A DNA stretch of 64,000 bases from Oegoconia quadripuncta (taxonomy: Eukaryota > Arthropoda > Insecta > Lepidoptera > Autostichidae), in assembly GCA_949316235.1 (NCBI GenBank), contig OX438748.1, positions 10,977,001-11,041,000 on the forward strand. Reading direction: 5' to 3'. The notes beneath the pieces are model-generated. The model was not told the origin of the DNA and ran no database searches. It saw only the letters and a list, made by a program, of their open reading frames with translations. Positions 1-11,109 of this stretch are shown here, in pieces; position 1 is the stretch's first letter, and every line of letters begins with the position of its first letter. Position numbers and translations under genes: made by a program.

Positions 1-789
1 ATCTGTTGTAAACAATAATAGAGCATTTGTCTGTCGGTCAATATGTCCAAATTACTACCAATAAGGGAAATCATTTGTGGATAAAGAAGCGGCGCAAGAA
101 ACCCACAGAATCATTCCTTTGTTCTTTTATTTGTGCTTTGCGATCTCTAATTTGTATATTTATTGTTTTCAGCGCCACTTAAAACCGGAACGCGTTTCAG
201 CCGCGAGTACCACACAAGCGTACTGACACTCGAGTAAACCGCCGCCCGCCCGCTGCCTATAGTACCTATACTAACGCCTTCTACAAGCATCGCAACATAC
301 CGGACAATTGTCATATACGTAGTAAGTGTTCGTACGTGTCAGTGTCTACTGAACAGTGTCAAGATATGTGAAGAGCTACGCCTAGCCTTTAAACTCTTGC
401 TAAGTCGCGCTGACTGATATAGATTTTATACATGGACTTAGAGTAGGGTGCGATCGTATGTTCAACTGTTAATTTGTGATCTGAATTGGATGTGTTATTG
501 AACGATTTTGATGTGCTGGCTTTTAGTTGACATTGTTACATATTTATTAGCTAGCAGTACATTAAATCGTCAAATATACTTCACCAAGCAGTTAATGGCT
601 GCCTCGATTGGTCAAGTTTAATTTCAAGGTCAATCTTGAGTCAATTTTAAGATACCCAAAGAATAAACTAAACGCGGAAAGGCAATATATTTCCCGAATC
701 CATTTCAGCTAAAGCGTGTTTAATTGTAATCGTTACTGATAATCAACGAAATGTCACCTCGCTAACCTCGCAAAGGTTGCGAAGTGAAT

Positions 790-935
790 GTCACGTGATC
801 GACGGCCAATGTGCAGTCGACACTCATGAGCTGCGATTGGTCGCCGATGACGTGATATTTTGCCAACTTCAAGGAGAGGCACGGTTGTTTACCTTCACTT
901 TCACATCTCGTGACGTAGATTGACCAATTTTAGTT
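790..935. promoter_or_regulatory. Cluster of E-box, CCAAT and CRE-like motifs
   Basis: In about 130 bases there is a palindromic CACGTG (792-797), CCAAT (806-810), its reverse ATTGG (836-840), TGACGTG (848-854), TGACGT (911-916) and another ACCAAT near 922. Such grouping is usual in promoters or enhancers and unexpected in a 3' UTR. No coding exon follows nearby, so the target is unclear and the motifs may be chance. Confidence 0.3.
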
Positions 936-3924
936 GGTTTGTTAACGAATTTTTGGCCATATACCCGTTATTTGTTGATGAGACCTCGTTGTTAATGAAC
1001 TTGAATTCGTTAAATCTAAACTGGGATCAATGTAACACTCATAGGCATTGTGCCAATTTGGCATGTTGTGCACTGCACAATGGTTAGGATATATCGCGTT
1101 TTAGATTACGTGCTAGAAAAATTGTTGTTGTTAAAGATTTAAAAGGATTCGCGTGAAGTGAAATGGATATTATGCATCAAACGTGATAACGATATCCACT
1201 TCCCTTTTGGGTTAACTGTTCGGCCTTATAGTATTGCAATATTCAGTTGAAGTTATTTCATCGTTCTTCCATTAATTTTAACGAAGCCTTACATTACACA
1301 ATGATTGAAAATCATTGCAGAGCTAGCAATAATTTTCGCAAACTGAATGTGAAGGACCCCTGTCTGATCGTAAGGACCTTTCGTATTTATCAGTGTTGAC
1401 TGAATTTAATTGTAAGTTATATGTTTCCGACGTAACGCTTGTTCCTTGCGAGCTTTGATACTGGGACGTGTATAATTTGGATACTGTTGATATCGCGTTG
1501 ACATATACGTGTTAACGTTTACCATTTAGATAACGGGGCCTTGTTGAGAAAGTGTATTTAAGTAATGCGAAATTTGATAACCCGAACAATATTAAAGCGG
1601 AAAGTTGCAAGCGTTCTTGTGTTGTCGTAATGGACATTACGACAAACGACATATAACTCCATAGTCACTTGATAGGTCAAAATGTCCCCCTATCGATGAC
1701 TTAGTCCGGCTGAATACATTGTAAATATATATATGTATGCTAAATTATCGAGTTTTAGTCCATTAGATATTTGTTCGTCTACATTTTATTCCATACGAAA
1801 AGTATTGCCGTCTAATATTATTGTTGTTCACATTGAAGTTCGCTTATTACATTTGGCTGAATTGTTTCTTTTTAATTTCTTATTACATGTGTTAATAAAA
1901 TAGATTATTCAATTCTGAATCTAAAATAATTCTAAAAGTCAATTTTGACGACTGTTGACCTTTAGTGTTAATCATCATATTGTCCAAAAAAAAACTATTT
2001 CATCCAATAGCGTCCCTTTCCCTTCAGAACAATCCATCCATATTTTAATGTTGGACGTTCGTTTTATTATATTCGTCTTGCCCAGCTTGCATGTTGTATA
2101 TAGTAGTATCGTATGAAATATTTATGAATTCCTTGTTAAATTTTGTTATGGGTAGTTAATATTCTCAGATTTTTGTCTCATTATAATATTATTCTGATCG
2201 ATATAATTTATCATAATTTAACTCTGTCGTGTCATTGCGCGTGAAGATCTTGTAAATATCTTGAAATGGCTTTAAAAACAACTCATCAATGTCACAAAGT
2301 AAACTCTGCTATAGAGATTGACGGCTTAATGTAGTTTTAGAATACGAGCGCTAATCGCACGACAGAGTTTTAAATACGTAAAAGTGGTCAAGAAATTAAA
2401 CTACGTCGCTACGTATTTGTCATTTGCCAAATAAAACGTCTTGAAAGTTAGCATCAACCGGCCAGTGTTACACATCCACTAGAAGTAAGAAATTGTTCTG
2501 GTCCTCTTCGGAAAACCCTCCAAGAACACAATAAGAACGTAGATTATTTAGTCTACACTCGGGCCAGTCGTCTAGATTACGAATATTTGTCTATTCCTAT
2601 AAAATGGGAACGCTCCACGATATTTCCCAGCACTGGCCCTAGTGTGTGGAAAAACCGTCTTGCATAATTTGTCCTGAAGGTAACGTCCATATTTGAAAAT
2701 GATTTAGCATTAAGTGATTCTGATTTTTTATCTATGCAAAGTCTTTTGTGCACGTCCAATTAACTCCGACTGCAAATTAGCACCAAAATTTGTAGTTTAA
2801 AATCGTCCTTAAAATTTGATTAAATCCTGGTGTTTGTAGTTCCCACAGACCTTATATATCTAGCAGTCTACTCATAGAGGGAATGTATTTGTGGAAAACA
2901 AAAGGATTACGATAACTTACGAAAATAAATATCAATTATCATACAAATGTAACAAGACAAACGTTACAGCCTAAGGTGAAACGAAACACCTTCCTAGCAT
3001 TTTACATGTCTTTTTTTAATAAATCAACTGAGTTTTCATCGAAAACTTCTTGTCAATATGCACATAAAAAGTCATTTTAACGTTTTGCCTCCTGCCTGCT
3101 GCTATAATATAAAGTCTGTGGTATTTCCAGGCTATTAATTAAATTCGATTTAAAATTTAACAGGTTTACGAAACCTTGTTGATTGATAGAAATAAAACTA
3201 CAATTGAATGGCATGTGATTGAATAAATATTAATTTACTTAACTATGAAATCCATGCATAAGTTAGTACTAAGACTTGTGTTCACTCACGTACTACACTT
3301 AGACGCTCTCACATTTACACCCTAATTAATACATTAACACTTTCAGTGGCGTGTCATTCAATTGTACAGTTTATACTGTTATTTCAGTTAATTTTTGTCA
3401 ATTAATGTGTCAAAAGAGCGTTGCTATTTCAGTTAACATTGTCAATTGTTTTTTGTATATTGTATAGAAACATTACATTTTGCATGTCAAGTTATTTGGT
3501 CAATTCAAGCGTAAGTGTCCTTTTGTTGCTCATTGTATACAGTTAAAGGTTTATCGTTTTTTTACTCATTCAAATGCTCAATGTGTCTGATATTAGGTGA
3601 TTAAATTTCGCTTTGGATTTTAATTTATTTGTTTATTTATTTTGTTTCCACTATAATTTAAAGAGTACATACTCATAAATCATGCATAATTCATTAACAA
3701 TATGTACATCGTTTTAACAAAACATTATTTTTATACTAAAATCGCGTTATATATTTGGAATAGATCAATTCATGACATTGTCCTTGCCCTGCACACTGTT
3801 TAAATCTCACCATTATGAAACCTAATTTTTATCTTTAAATTGGATTTAATATGAGCGAACCGTTAAAAATGTTGTTGTTACCACTAGTTTAAGCACTATC
3901 AATTGTTTTATATGTAACAACACT

Positions 3925-4315
3925 AAGGCCCGTATTAGACAACCAAACTCGAGGATTGATCTTGAAACCAATTTTAAGATAATTTTTGATTTTAGAATGT
4001 TCTTCGAGTCCAAATTTAATAATCAATACTCAGGGAGTACAAGGGAGCATTAATTTTTAAACATTAGTTATAAATCTACTCAACTCGAGATTTGATCTAC
4101 TTGACGTAAAAAATAGATGAATATTTACCAAGAAATTCTTATACTTTGTTGTATGGCGGTTTAATCTTAAGCCGAATACATGGATGTAAAATATGTAAAA
4201 TTACAATTCATATTTGAGAGTAGCTTGGGTTCTAGAATAAATGGAAAGTTAATAGTTTCAATACCCAATATTCGAGATCAAACGATGCTTGAGAGGCGTT
4301 CTATAATACGGGGCT
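3925..4315. repeat. MITE-like element with 'ggcccgtatta' ends
   Basis: The left end reads aaggcccgtattag and the right end reads aatacggggcta, its approximate reverse complement. Inner sequences (cgaggattgatctt and gagatcaaacgatgcttgag) also pair loosely. The same terminal motif bounds elements at 27535, 57051 and 63256, so this is a dispersed family. It lies inside the putative long 3' UTR. Confidence 0.5.
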
Positions 4316-7300
4316 AAGTGAATGACGATGAAGTGTTATGTTACGTAATATGAAATGATTTGTTTGTTTTTCTGGAGGAGATGATTTCTTATGTTAATAT
4401 TAGCAAGGAGGTTGTTAATGATAAAAGTGGATATTGTGAATGATGCATTCCATTTGCCAGAACTGTTGGTCTAGCACTGTTCATCGACGCACTTAGTACG
4501 TGAATAGTGTTAAAATAAATATGAAAAAGAAAACTATATTTTTACAGACATTGTATAATATCGAATAGTAAGGAAAAGTGGGTCAAGCTTCTGTCCTGGA
4601 TTTAATATGAAACAATGAATGTGATGTGGCTGTTGCCCCTCACTTTGGAACATTGTCTCATGAATTGAATCGACGAAGATCTTATTTACAATTTCCAGAC
4701 CACTAACACTAATTTCATAAAGAAAGTAGATATCCCTATAGAACGTAATTTAATCGATATTAAAGAATATATCTAGATACTGTCACAAAAGGAGTAATTA
4801 AATGTCAAATGTTGCTCGATTGTTACCGATTAAGTTATAGGATGTTGGACGGAAATATTTGTATTTTGTCAAGTTTTATACAAGGAAAATATCTCAATGA
4901 AATATCATAGTCCATTGTACATAGGCGATATTTTAGAATCTAGTGACGTCATCTTTTTTCTTAATTCCTAGTTAGTGATAAATAGGAGTACTAATTCCCA
5001 AATATGTATCATTCTTTGCGGCATGACAAATGCGCCACACTAGTTGTTTATTATGTTAATTTTGCCAACTTGAAGTACCTACTAAATATCAGTCAGGTTG
5101 TGTTAACCCCATATTTTAGTGATAACAATGAATTTGGCCTATTTTATTTGAATTAATATATGTTATAATTAATATGTATATTCTATTAAGTGGCATTTTT
5201 GTCATGTGCAAACTTAACATACTACAATTACTTAATATAGCTGTTAGGCGGGCGTTACATAAAACATCCTTTACCTTACTTTAATTTTTAGATGTAGATC
5301 TTTGAGTTTGCGTATTCTGATCAAATGTTATTGTAAATTTGCTGTACAGTAATCAGTGGTGGGCCGCCGCCGCGCCGGCGCTCGGCATCGATCTATCAAG
5401 ACTGTCGATGCGCCGAACAATATGAATATTATATTATGTCAATGTAAATAGAGTACGAGTTAGACATTTAGACACGTTAAGAGATGTAATCGTAGTGTTT
5501 TATTATTTACTAATTTCTTTAAAATGTATATGACGAGGAAAGTGAAGCATATGAAGAATTTACGTGTCGGTGCGAGCCGAACGGTGCGGTGGCGGCTGGT
5601 GAAACAATGCTGCGATATTCCTTGTGCCCCTCGAAATATCAGTGCATTAATGAGTCAAGATGTGTAGACGATGCTGTAGTGTTATTGTGTATAGATGCGT
5701 TTATACTAGCTCGAGTCAGGCGGATGCGACCGATCGCTTGCCGGCCGGTTCGAGCGAACGACGACTAGCTATGAATCCTGACATCGGCTCACGTTAATTA
5801 GCTTTTAAATATTTCATCAAAATATAAAATACACAAAAAAAAATGGATATAAATTTCTCGACCAAGTACTGGTTGTTTTTAAATTATTAAAATGTAAAAA
5901 AAATTAGAATATAAACAAAGTATAGGTACAATTTATGAATTATACTTTTCCTTTCGGCATTTCATGTCACAGTGGAAGGGACCTGAGGGTCTATTACGTA
6001 ACTTCATCGTTATTGTCATCGATAACGTTGACCAATGGGAAAACGTCGAATTGCCGAGCGAGAAATGAGCCAACCGATCACACGTCAGAGAACATAATCG
6101 ATAGCGAGAATCGTAAAGTTACGTAATAGCCCACCTGTTCTTTGCTAATCTGGAGTCTGTTGTGTTCATGCACATCGATTCTGAACCACATGTTGAAGCA
6201 ACCTTGCACACTGTCGAATGTTTTCTATATATTTTGTGATTTCTTTTGCTCATGTCCTCTTCCATTGTTTTAATTTTTGTTTTGTCAATCTGTCTAATTG
6301 TATAATATGATTTTGTTAAGGCAGGGTAATGCAGAAATGAGAAGAGGTACTTTTATAATCTGAATCGATTGACGATTTGTTTGAATGTTTAAATTGAGTT
6401 GATTTTATCCATACAATGGAATTTGTATTGTTATGAAAGGAGCCAGAGTTTGTTATTTTTTTTAATTAAGTCATTTGAATTTCAATGATTAATAATGAAA
6501 TGAGGCAGCAGATTAGTTAATGAACTGTCAAGTTACCACACAAGCAATAGTCAGTGAAAGGCTCTCTTTAGCGTTGCCCAAAGTGATGGAAGTTTTGTTA
6601 GGTGCAGGCGCCTGTCGCCTGTAATATACGGATGTTGATAGTCAGTATTACACCGTAAAATACACATGAGCTGAAGAGAGGTTGTGAAGAGTATCGTTAT
6701 AAAAGGTACCTATTCAAAATCTGGACAAACAGACTAACTTATAAGACGACATTATAGTGTTGCTGCAATGTGCATTTAAGCTATCTTCATTTTAATTTGA
6801 ATTATGGGATCAGTGCCAAACTTTCTCCTTCTTGTTTAGCTCAAAACGATGCAATTGTTAGCATGCTTGAAGAAACAGCTAAGTAATTGTTTAGTTAGTC
6901 TGCCATTTTGTGAATATTTTGTTTTGATAGTAATATGTAAATCTTTTATAATATATTGTTTACAATAAATAAATGACAACATTATAAATAAATGAAATTG
7001 TATTTTCCATTTAAACTGATGAAAAAAATATAAAAAGAATAATATGCAATGAAATGTGTTGTTTCATTTTTAGTAGTATCTAGTCTGTATATACCACCAG
7101 GGGTAGAGTAAACAGGTCTGTTAGTGTGTGTTTATCTCTCTACACAAAAGTTTTTCTAAATTTTAAACGACACGACATCCCCCCTGTTGCCTGTGGTACT
7201 ACGAGTAGGGTGGTGTGCTTTCTCAATGGCAGGACCGCCTTAACAGAATGCAAAATAAAGTGCTAACATTTTCACCGTAAAGATACACCACCATGTCATT

Positions 7301-7478
7301 TTATCCTCGTAAGTGTAAGCCCACACTTGCGGAAGGTACTGCGCCGACAGTTCGGCGACTGAATTATCGGTCGTAGTATTCGCTTGGCATGACACCAAAC
7401 GCAACGAACGCTCAATTACGCGGCGCGCGGCGTCTGGTTCAGCGCATTACGCGACGGACGTGGCGTCGTCGTCTTCTG

Positions 7479-7780
7479 TGTCGTTGGTGGTCACTAAAAG
7501 ACAAAGACACTTTTACTGAAAGAGAGGTTAGTCACTGCTGAACAGGAACGCGACGTTACCGCTGATGTCGGTTGATGTGTCATAGGTAAGTGTAGCGACA
7601 CACCTGCGAAAGGAACGGCGCCGAGAGTTCGGCTGAATACGCTCGCATTGTTTCGCAAGTAACATATGATATGATGACACATCAGCCGAATCGACGTCGC
7701 GTTCCTTTTCAGCAATGACTAACCTCTCTCTTTGAGTAGGTACATGTGTCTTTAGTCTCTTTTAGTGACCACCAACGACA
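7479..7780. repeat. Palindromic (foldback) element
   Basis: Bases 7479-7560 (cgttggtggtcactaaaag... gaacgcgacgt) are repeated in reverse complement at about 7693-7780 with small indels, leaving a loop of about 130 bases. This is a non-autonomous foldback or MITE structure. The stretch 7310-7370 resembles part of the loop (cgccgacagttcggc against cgccgagagttcggc), so a second broken copy may adjoin. Confidence 0.7.
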
Positions 7781-7879
7781 TAAGAGCCATACATACCTCC
7801 AAAACTCATTTATACTTTGATACTGTGACGTCCTTTTCATATTAGGACGAGCATTATCAATTACGTATTATATGTCAAC

Positions 7880-8202
7880 CTACGCCCAAACGTCATCTCG
7901 GACGGAGGACTTGTAGGGCAAACAAATTGGGTCTGCAGTTTTCATAACAACTACGGGGATTATTTTTTCTTTCACTGCGATGCTTACTGTGATGTCAGCA
8001 AATCCATTAGGTTTAAGCTTTTGATTGCCATAAGCCCGTATAACTTTGGTGCATTCATTAATTGTGGTGCTCCGATTTTCTTCCACCATTTGTTGCTTAT
8101 GCTTGAGTATAAAGAACCCGGGTCCCAATCCATTGTACAGTTGACACCATTGATCGTCGAGTCTATTCTATGAACTGGATAATCGTCTTCTTTACTCTCC
8201 AA
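7880..8202 (-). pseudogene. Retropepsin-like fragment of an LTR retrotransposon
   Basis: Two overlapping - strand frames (8202-7984, then 8128-7880) together resemble the aspartic protease region of gypsy-type pol: an 'INGVNCTMDWDPGS' segment in the place of the usual D-T/S-G active-site loop, followed after a frameshift by a 'NGFADITVSI' flap-like strand. The active-site threonine or serine is replaced by proline and the frame is broken, so it cannot be functional. No reverse transcriptase or integrase is visible beside it. The family assignment is tentative. Confidence 0.45.
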
Positions 8203-8387
8203 TGTTTGATTCGGATGAGTGACTGCTGCCGCCTATCAGTACATAAGAATGCTCTACCTTATTTAATGCAGCAAGCTAATAATGTCCTTCGGTAGATTAT
8301 CATTGGTTGGATTCCCTTTGATCCTGGTAATGCTCTGTTCCATGCTATAATCGCCCTCTGCTTCTACTGTTTTTGCTTCATTTCACT

Positions 8388-8535
8388 TACTAGTTTTCCG
8401 CCCGCGACTTCGTCCGCATGAATCTTGAAACGTGAACTTAATTTCGTTGTTATTCAGAAAGCTAATGCTTTCTGAATAGTATGGAAAATGTTTATTATTT
8501 CCTACGTCCGAGTAGGTGAAATCTTATTACATCAG
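8388..8535 (-). mobile_element. Helitron-like fragment
   Basis: Begins ctagttttccgcccgcgact, the reverse complement of the 'cgcgggc...aactag' 3' terminus common to lepidopteran Helitron-type repeats; compare the fuller copy at 18875-19094. Only the terminal part is present. A short perfect hairpin (attcagaaagc / gctttctgaat) lies near 8453-8478. Confidence 0.5.
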
Positions 8536-8639
8536 CGCACTGTAACGTTATGGAGTTTTAAGTTGTAATATAAAATAATTGGAACTGGATCTAAATTAAT
8601 AAATAAATATTTTTCTATGCAAACAACTATTAAGTGTTT

Positions 8640-9060
8640 TGGATCCCTCTAGGGTGAGTTCTATATAAACCCCTTACGCTTTTACTGCTTGAATGTAAGG
8701 TGTTCTACGCGTGGGCTTGTACTGCTTGCCTATGCAATTTAAATTGTAACGGTAGGGTTCACTGGACCTGTACCTGCTGACGCACAACTCTACGAAGCCT
8801 CCTACTCCGGACTCACACCTACACTTCCTGCTTCCAGGATCCCAGCTTAGCCTAAGAGTTTGGCTAGCGGTGCACCACTACCACTACTACCATTGCTGAG
8901 GCGATACCATCTAGCCCTGCTAAAGCGACCATTGATGGTCCAATCGACCGGGTGCTGTGGATGAGTCCGGCCCACGAAGAGCGAAGACCTTAAGGAGTGA
9001 TTCCCCCTAATATTGCTCTAAATTGTATTGTAATTTAAAGGCTACAATAAAGGTTGGAAA
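8640..9060 (+). other. Possible solo LTR-like block
   Basis: A TATA-like ctatataaa (about 8661) is followed some 380 bases later by AATAAA (about 9046) and a short end segment. There is no coding in between and base composition is higher in GC than the neighbours. This order (TATA, poly(A) signal, short tail) fits an LTR, and the retropepsin fragment at 7880-8202 is near, but no TG...CA ends or matching second LTR were found. Weak call. Confidence 0.22.
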
Positions 9061-9215
9061 CTTATTACCATTTTTTTTGTGAACCCATGACTTACCTTCC
9101 CGATCTGAGGCGAAAACGCCACTGCACCCTACGATTGCTGCATTTTTCACCTAGCAACACTGCGGGCCGAATTGACATTGACAGCTTTTTTGGCGGGATC
9201 TCGGCGACTGAAGTT

Positions 9216-9572
9216 GCATTTTTGTTTATAATTTTTATAATTTGTGAATTTTCATTTTTGAAGCATGGCAGAATATTGTGCAGCAACAGTTAGTGATGGT
9301 GTACAAGTGAAGGGAAGTGTAAATTAAAGTACGTAACGAAGCTTTCGGGTTCCCACAAGAGGCCGCCAAAATGTTTTGTAAAGCATTCTGCCACTTTACT
9401 GAAGAATGACTTGACCGCGACTAGACTCTGTATACGCCAAGTATACGACGAATTACTTCTTTTGACTGAGATTGACTTATAAACTGAAGAAATAAGAGAA
9501 ATTAGACATGGCTGTATAGGCTTAGATCCTTTTGCCTTCTCGGAGAGGAGTGAATAAAACGAAAAAAAAAAA
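9216..9572 (+). repeat. Direct duplication, copy 1
   Basis: About 357 bases nearly identical to 10421-10784, in the same orientation. Shared landmarks are gcatttttgtttataat at the start, gtacaagtgaagggaagtg, cgccaagtatacgacgaatt, and a terminal A-tract. Copy 2 lies directly upstream of the SUGP1 5' UTR, so this may be a duplicated piece of the promoter region. A short open frame from the shared ATG (about 20 codons) exists in both copies but shows no known domain. Confidence 0.8.
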
Positions 9573-9951
9573 CAACCCTGGAACGGAACGTAATCTAACG
9601 AACACTGAACACGATGAAAAAGACCGGGTACTCCAAAAAATGAATAGGACTTTGAATAAAAAGAATATATCGGATAAGACAAAAACAAAAAATATTATGA
9701 AAATAAAGAATACAAAAAAGGAAATGATTACCAATGAAGACTTTACTATTTGGAATTTCATTAAGAAAAGAAAATACTGAAGACATTAACATTGGAGAAC
9801 TAAAGAAAAGAATAATACTGAAGACATTCATATCGAATTTCAAGTAAAGAAAGTTAAAATACTGAAGACGAGGCAGCATGGTCTAATGATCTTAGCCTGT
9901 TCACTAAGTGAACGAATCAAGGGACGAAAAAAAAATTGAGGCTTTTTGGCG
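9573..9951. other. A-rich filler between duplication and inverted repeat
   Basis: Purine-rich sequence with an internal imperfect repeat (agaaaagaa.aatactgaagacatt occurs twice, at about 9765 and 9807, and a third partial copy near 9847). It interrupts the A-tract at the end of copy 1: the tail 'ttgaggctttttggcgggatc' at 9935-9955 matches the sequence just upstream of copy 1 at 9184-9200. The open frames here are low complexity and not convincing genes. Confidence 0.5.
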
Positions 9952-10418
9952 GGATCGGCAACAGGCTTATTGCTCTATACCTCTGAGTTTCAGTACTCAG
10001 AGCTCTATACGACGTCACTGCATTTGGGGGCTTCCCCGCATTATGTATCATTAAAATCTACTATTATAATATACTATAATCCCTAAACACACTTTTTTAT
10101 GGAAATTACCGAATTAATTTAATTTTTCTCAAAAAACGATAATTCAAACTATTGAGAACTGGATGATCTATGGCATATTCATTAAGTCCATTCTAAAAAA
10201 ATTGTATTTGGGATTTCTATGCCTAAAAGGTACTGGTACAATGTTCTGGAAAAATGGTGTCATTGGATTTCGTTATATTTTCAATAATAAATTTAAAACT
10301 CCTGTTTTAATTATAGGCATATTGGTATCATACTGCTCATCTATCAATCAGTAAGGTCAGAGGCTGTCAATGTCAATAAAGAGGCATGAGAAAACCATAG
10401 AACATTTTGGTTGGGGTG
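9952..10418 (+). repeat. Large inverted repeat, left arm
   Basis: Reverse complement of 11401-11810, with a small number of mismatches. The left arm carries two extra inserts: about 30 bases at 9983-10012 (a small hairpin ctctgag/ctcagag plus a repeated ctctatac) and about 33 bases at 10057-10090. Its first ~75 bases are an antisense copy of the jockey reverse transcriptase start at 11741-11810. The arms enclose a 982-base spacer with duplication copy 2 and SUGP1 coding exon 1. Confidence 0.85.
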
Positions 10419-10420
10419 TA

Positions 10421-10784
10421 GCATTTTTCTTTATAATTCTTATAATTTGTGCATTCTAACTTTTGAAGCTTAATAATGGCAGAATACTGTGCAGCAAACG
10501 TTAGTGATGATGTACAAGTGAAGGGAAGTGTAAATTAAAGTGCGTAACGGAGCTTTCGGGTTCCCACAAGAAGCCGCCAAAATCTTTTGTAAAGCATTCT
10601 GCCACTTTACTGAAGAATGACTTGACCGTGACTAGACTCTGTATACGCCAAGTATACGACGAATTACTGGTTTTGACTGAGATTGACTTACAAACTGAAG
10701 AAATAAGAGAAATAAGACATGGCTGTTATGGGCTAGATCCCTTTGTCTTCTCCTAGAGGAGAGAATGAAACGGAAAAAAAAAAA
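10421..10784 (+). repeat. Direct duplication, copy 2
   Basis: Second copy of the 9216-9572 unit. It begins 2 bases after the left inverted-repeat arm and ends in an A-tract about 160 bases before the SUGP1 start codon, so it occupies the place where the SUGP1 promoter should be. Confidence 0.8.
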
Positions 10785-10945
10785 TTGACATTGGCAGAAA
10801 CAGCATTGATATTGACGTTTGTTTGTTAAATGGACGACGTTTTGTGATGGCGGACGAGATAATTTTCTAGCATTTTCGGTGATCGAATATATCATTGAAG
10901 TTCAACAGTGAGATAACAAGGTAGAATAAATAAATATCAGCCATC
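10785..10945 (+). promoter_or_regulatory. SUGP1 5' UTR and likely transcription start region
   Basis: This 160-base stretch between duplication copy 2 and the SUGP1 ATG holds a 'gatggcggacgagat' patch (about 10848) and no in-frame upstream coding. The start site cannot be fixed from sequence alone; no TATA box is evident. Confidence 0.35.
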
Positions 10946-11109
10946 ATGATTCATTTTAAAGATAACAAGAATAAATCGGCTTTGAGCACAAGATGGGCTC
11001 AGATGTCGAAGCAAGAGCAAATAATCGAAAGAAAGAAAATGGAAATCCAGGCTAAATTGGAAGCTCAAAAACAAGCCGCAGCACTCGCCGCTCAAGCGAA
11101 AATATCCAA
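10946..11109 (+). CDS. SUGP1: SUGP1 coding exon 1
   Basis: ATG at 10946 (context atcATGa) opens 54 codons plus two bases to the donor AA|gtaaga. The peptide is a charged, Ala/Gln/Lys-rich predicted helix ('[20 protein letters not shown]') matching the N-terminal helix of SUGP1 proteins. It sits in the spacer of a large inverted repeat. Confidence 0.9.

Larger units (their letters stand above)
173..6990 (+). other. Putative terminal exon with a ~6.7 kb 3' UTR (gene unknown)
   Basis: A pyrimidine-rich stretch leads into a good acceptor AG at 171-172. The next 60 bases are GC-rich and open in two frames: one gives 20 codons to TAA at 235-237, the other 17 codons to TGA at 224-226. After that no frame is coding-like for almost 7 kb. 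The block ends in clustered AATAAA signals (6964-6969 and again about 20 bases on). This is what a last exon with a short coding tail and a very long 3' UTR looks like. Three Pumilio-type TGTAAATA octamers lie in it (1720, 2251, 5443). I do not recognise either C-terminal peptide. It could instead be intergenic DNA with a chance acceptor. Confidence 0.4.

Noticed and set aside
8940..8995. Hammerhead ribozyme-like text 'ggatgagtccggcccacgaagagcgaagac'-type segment
   Set aside because: It lacks the exact CUGAUGA core and a proper GAAA with pairing stems; similarity is limited to 'gatgagtcc' and 'cgaag'.
9290..9879. Several overlapping Phe/Ser-rich frames on the - strand and a Lys/Asn-rich frame on the +
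   Set aside because: Low-complexity frames in A/T-rich duplicated DNA; no domain and no splice support.
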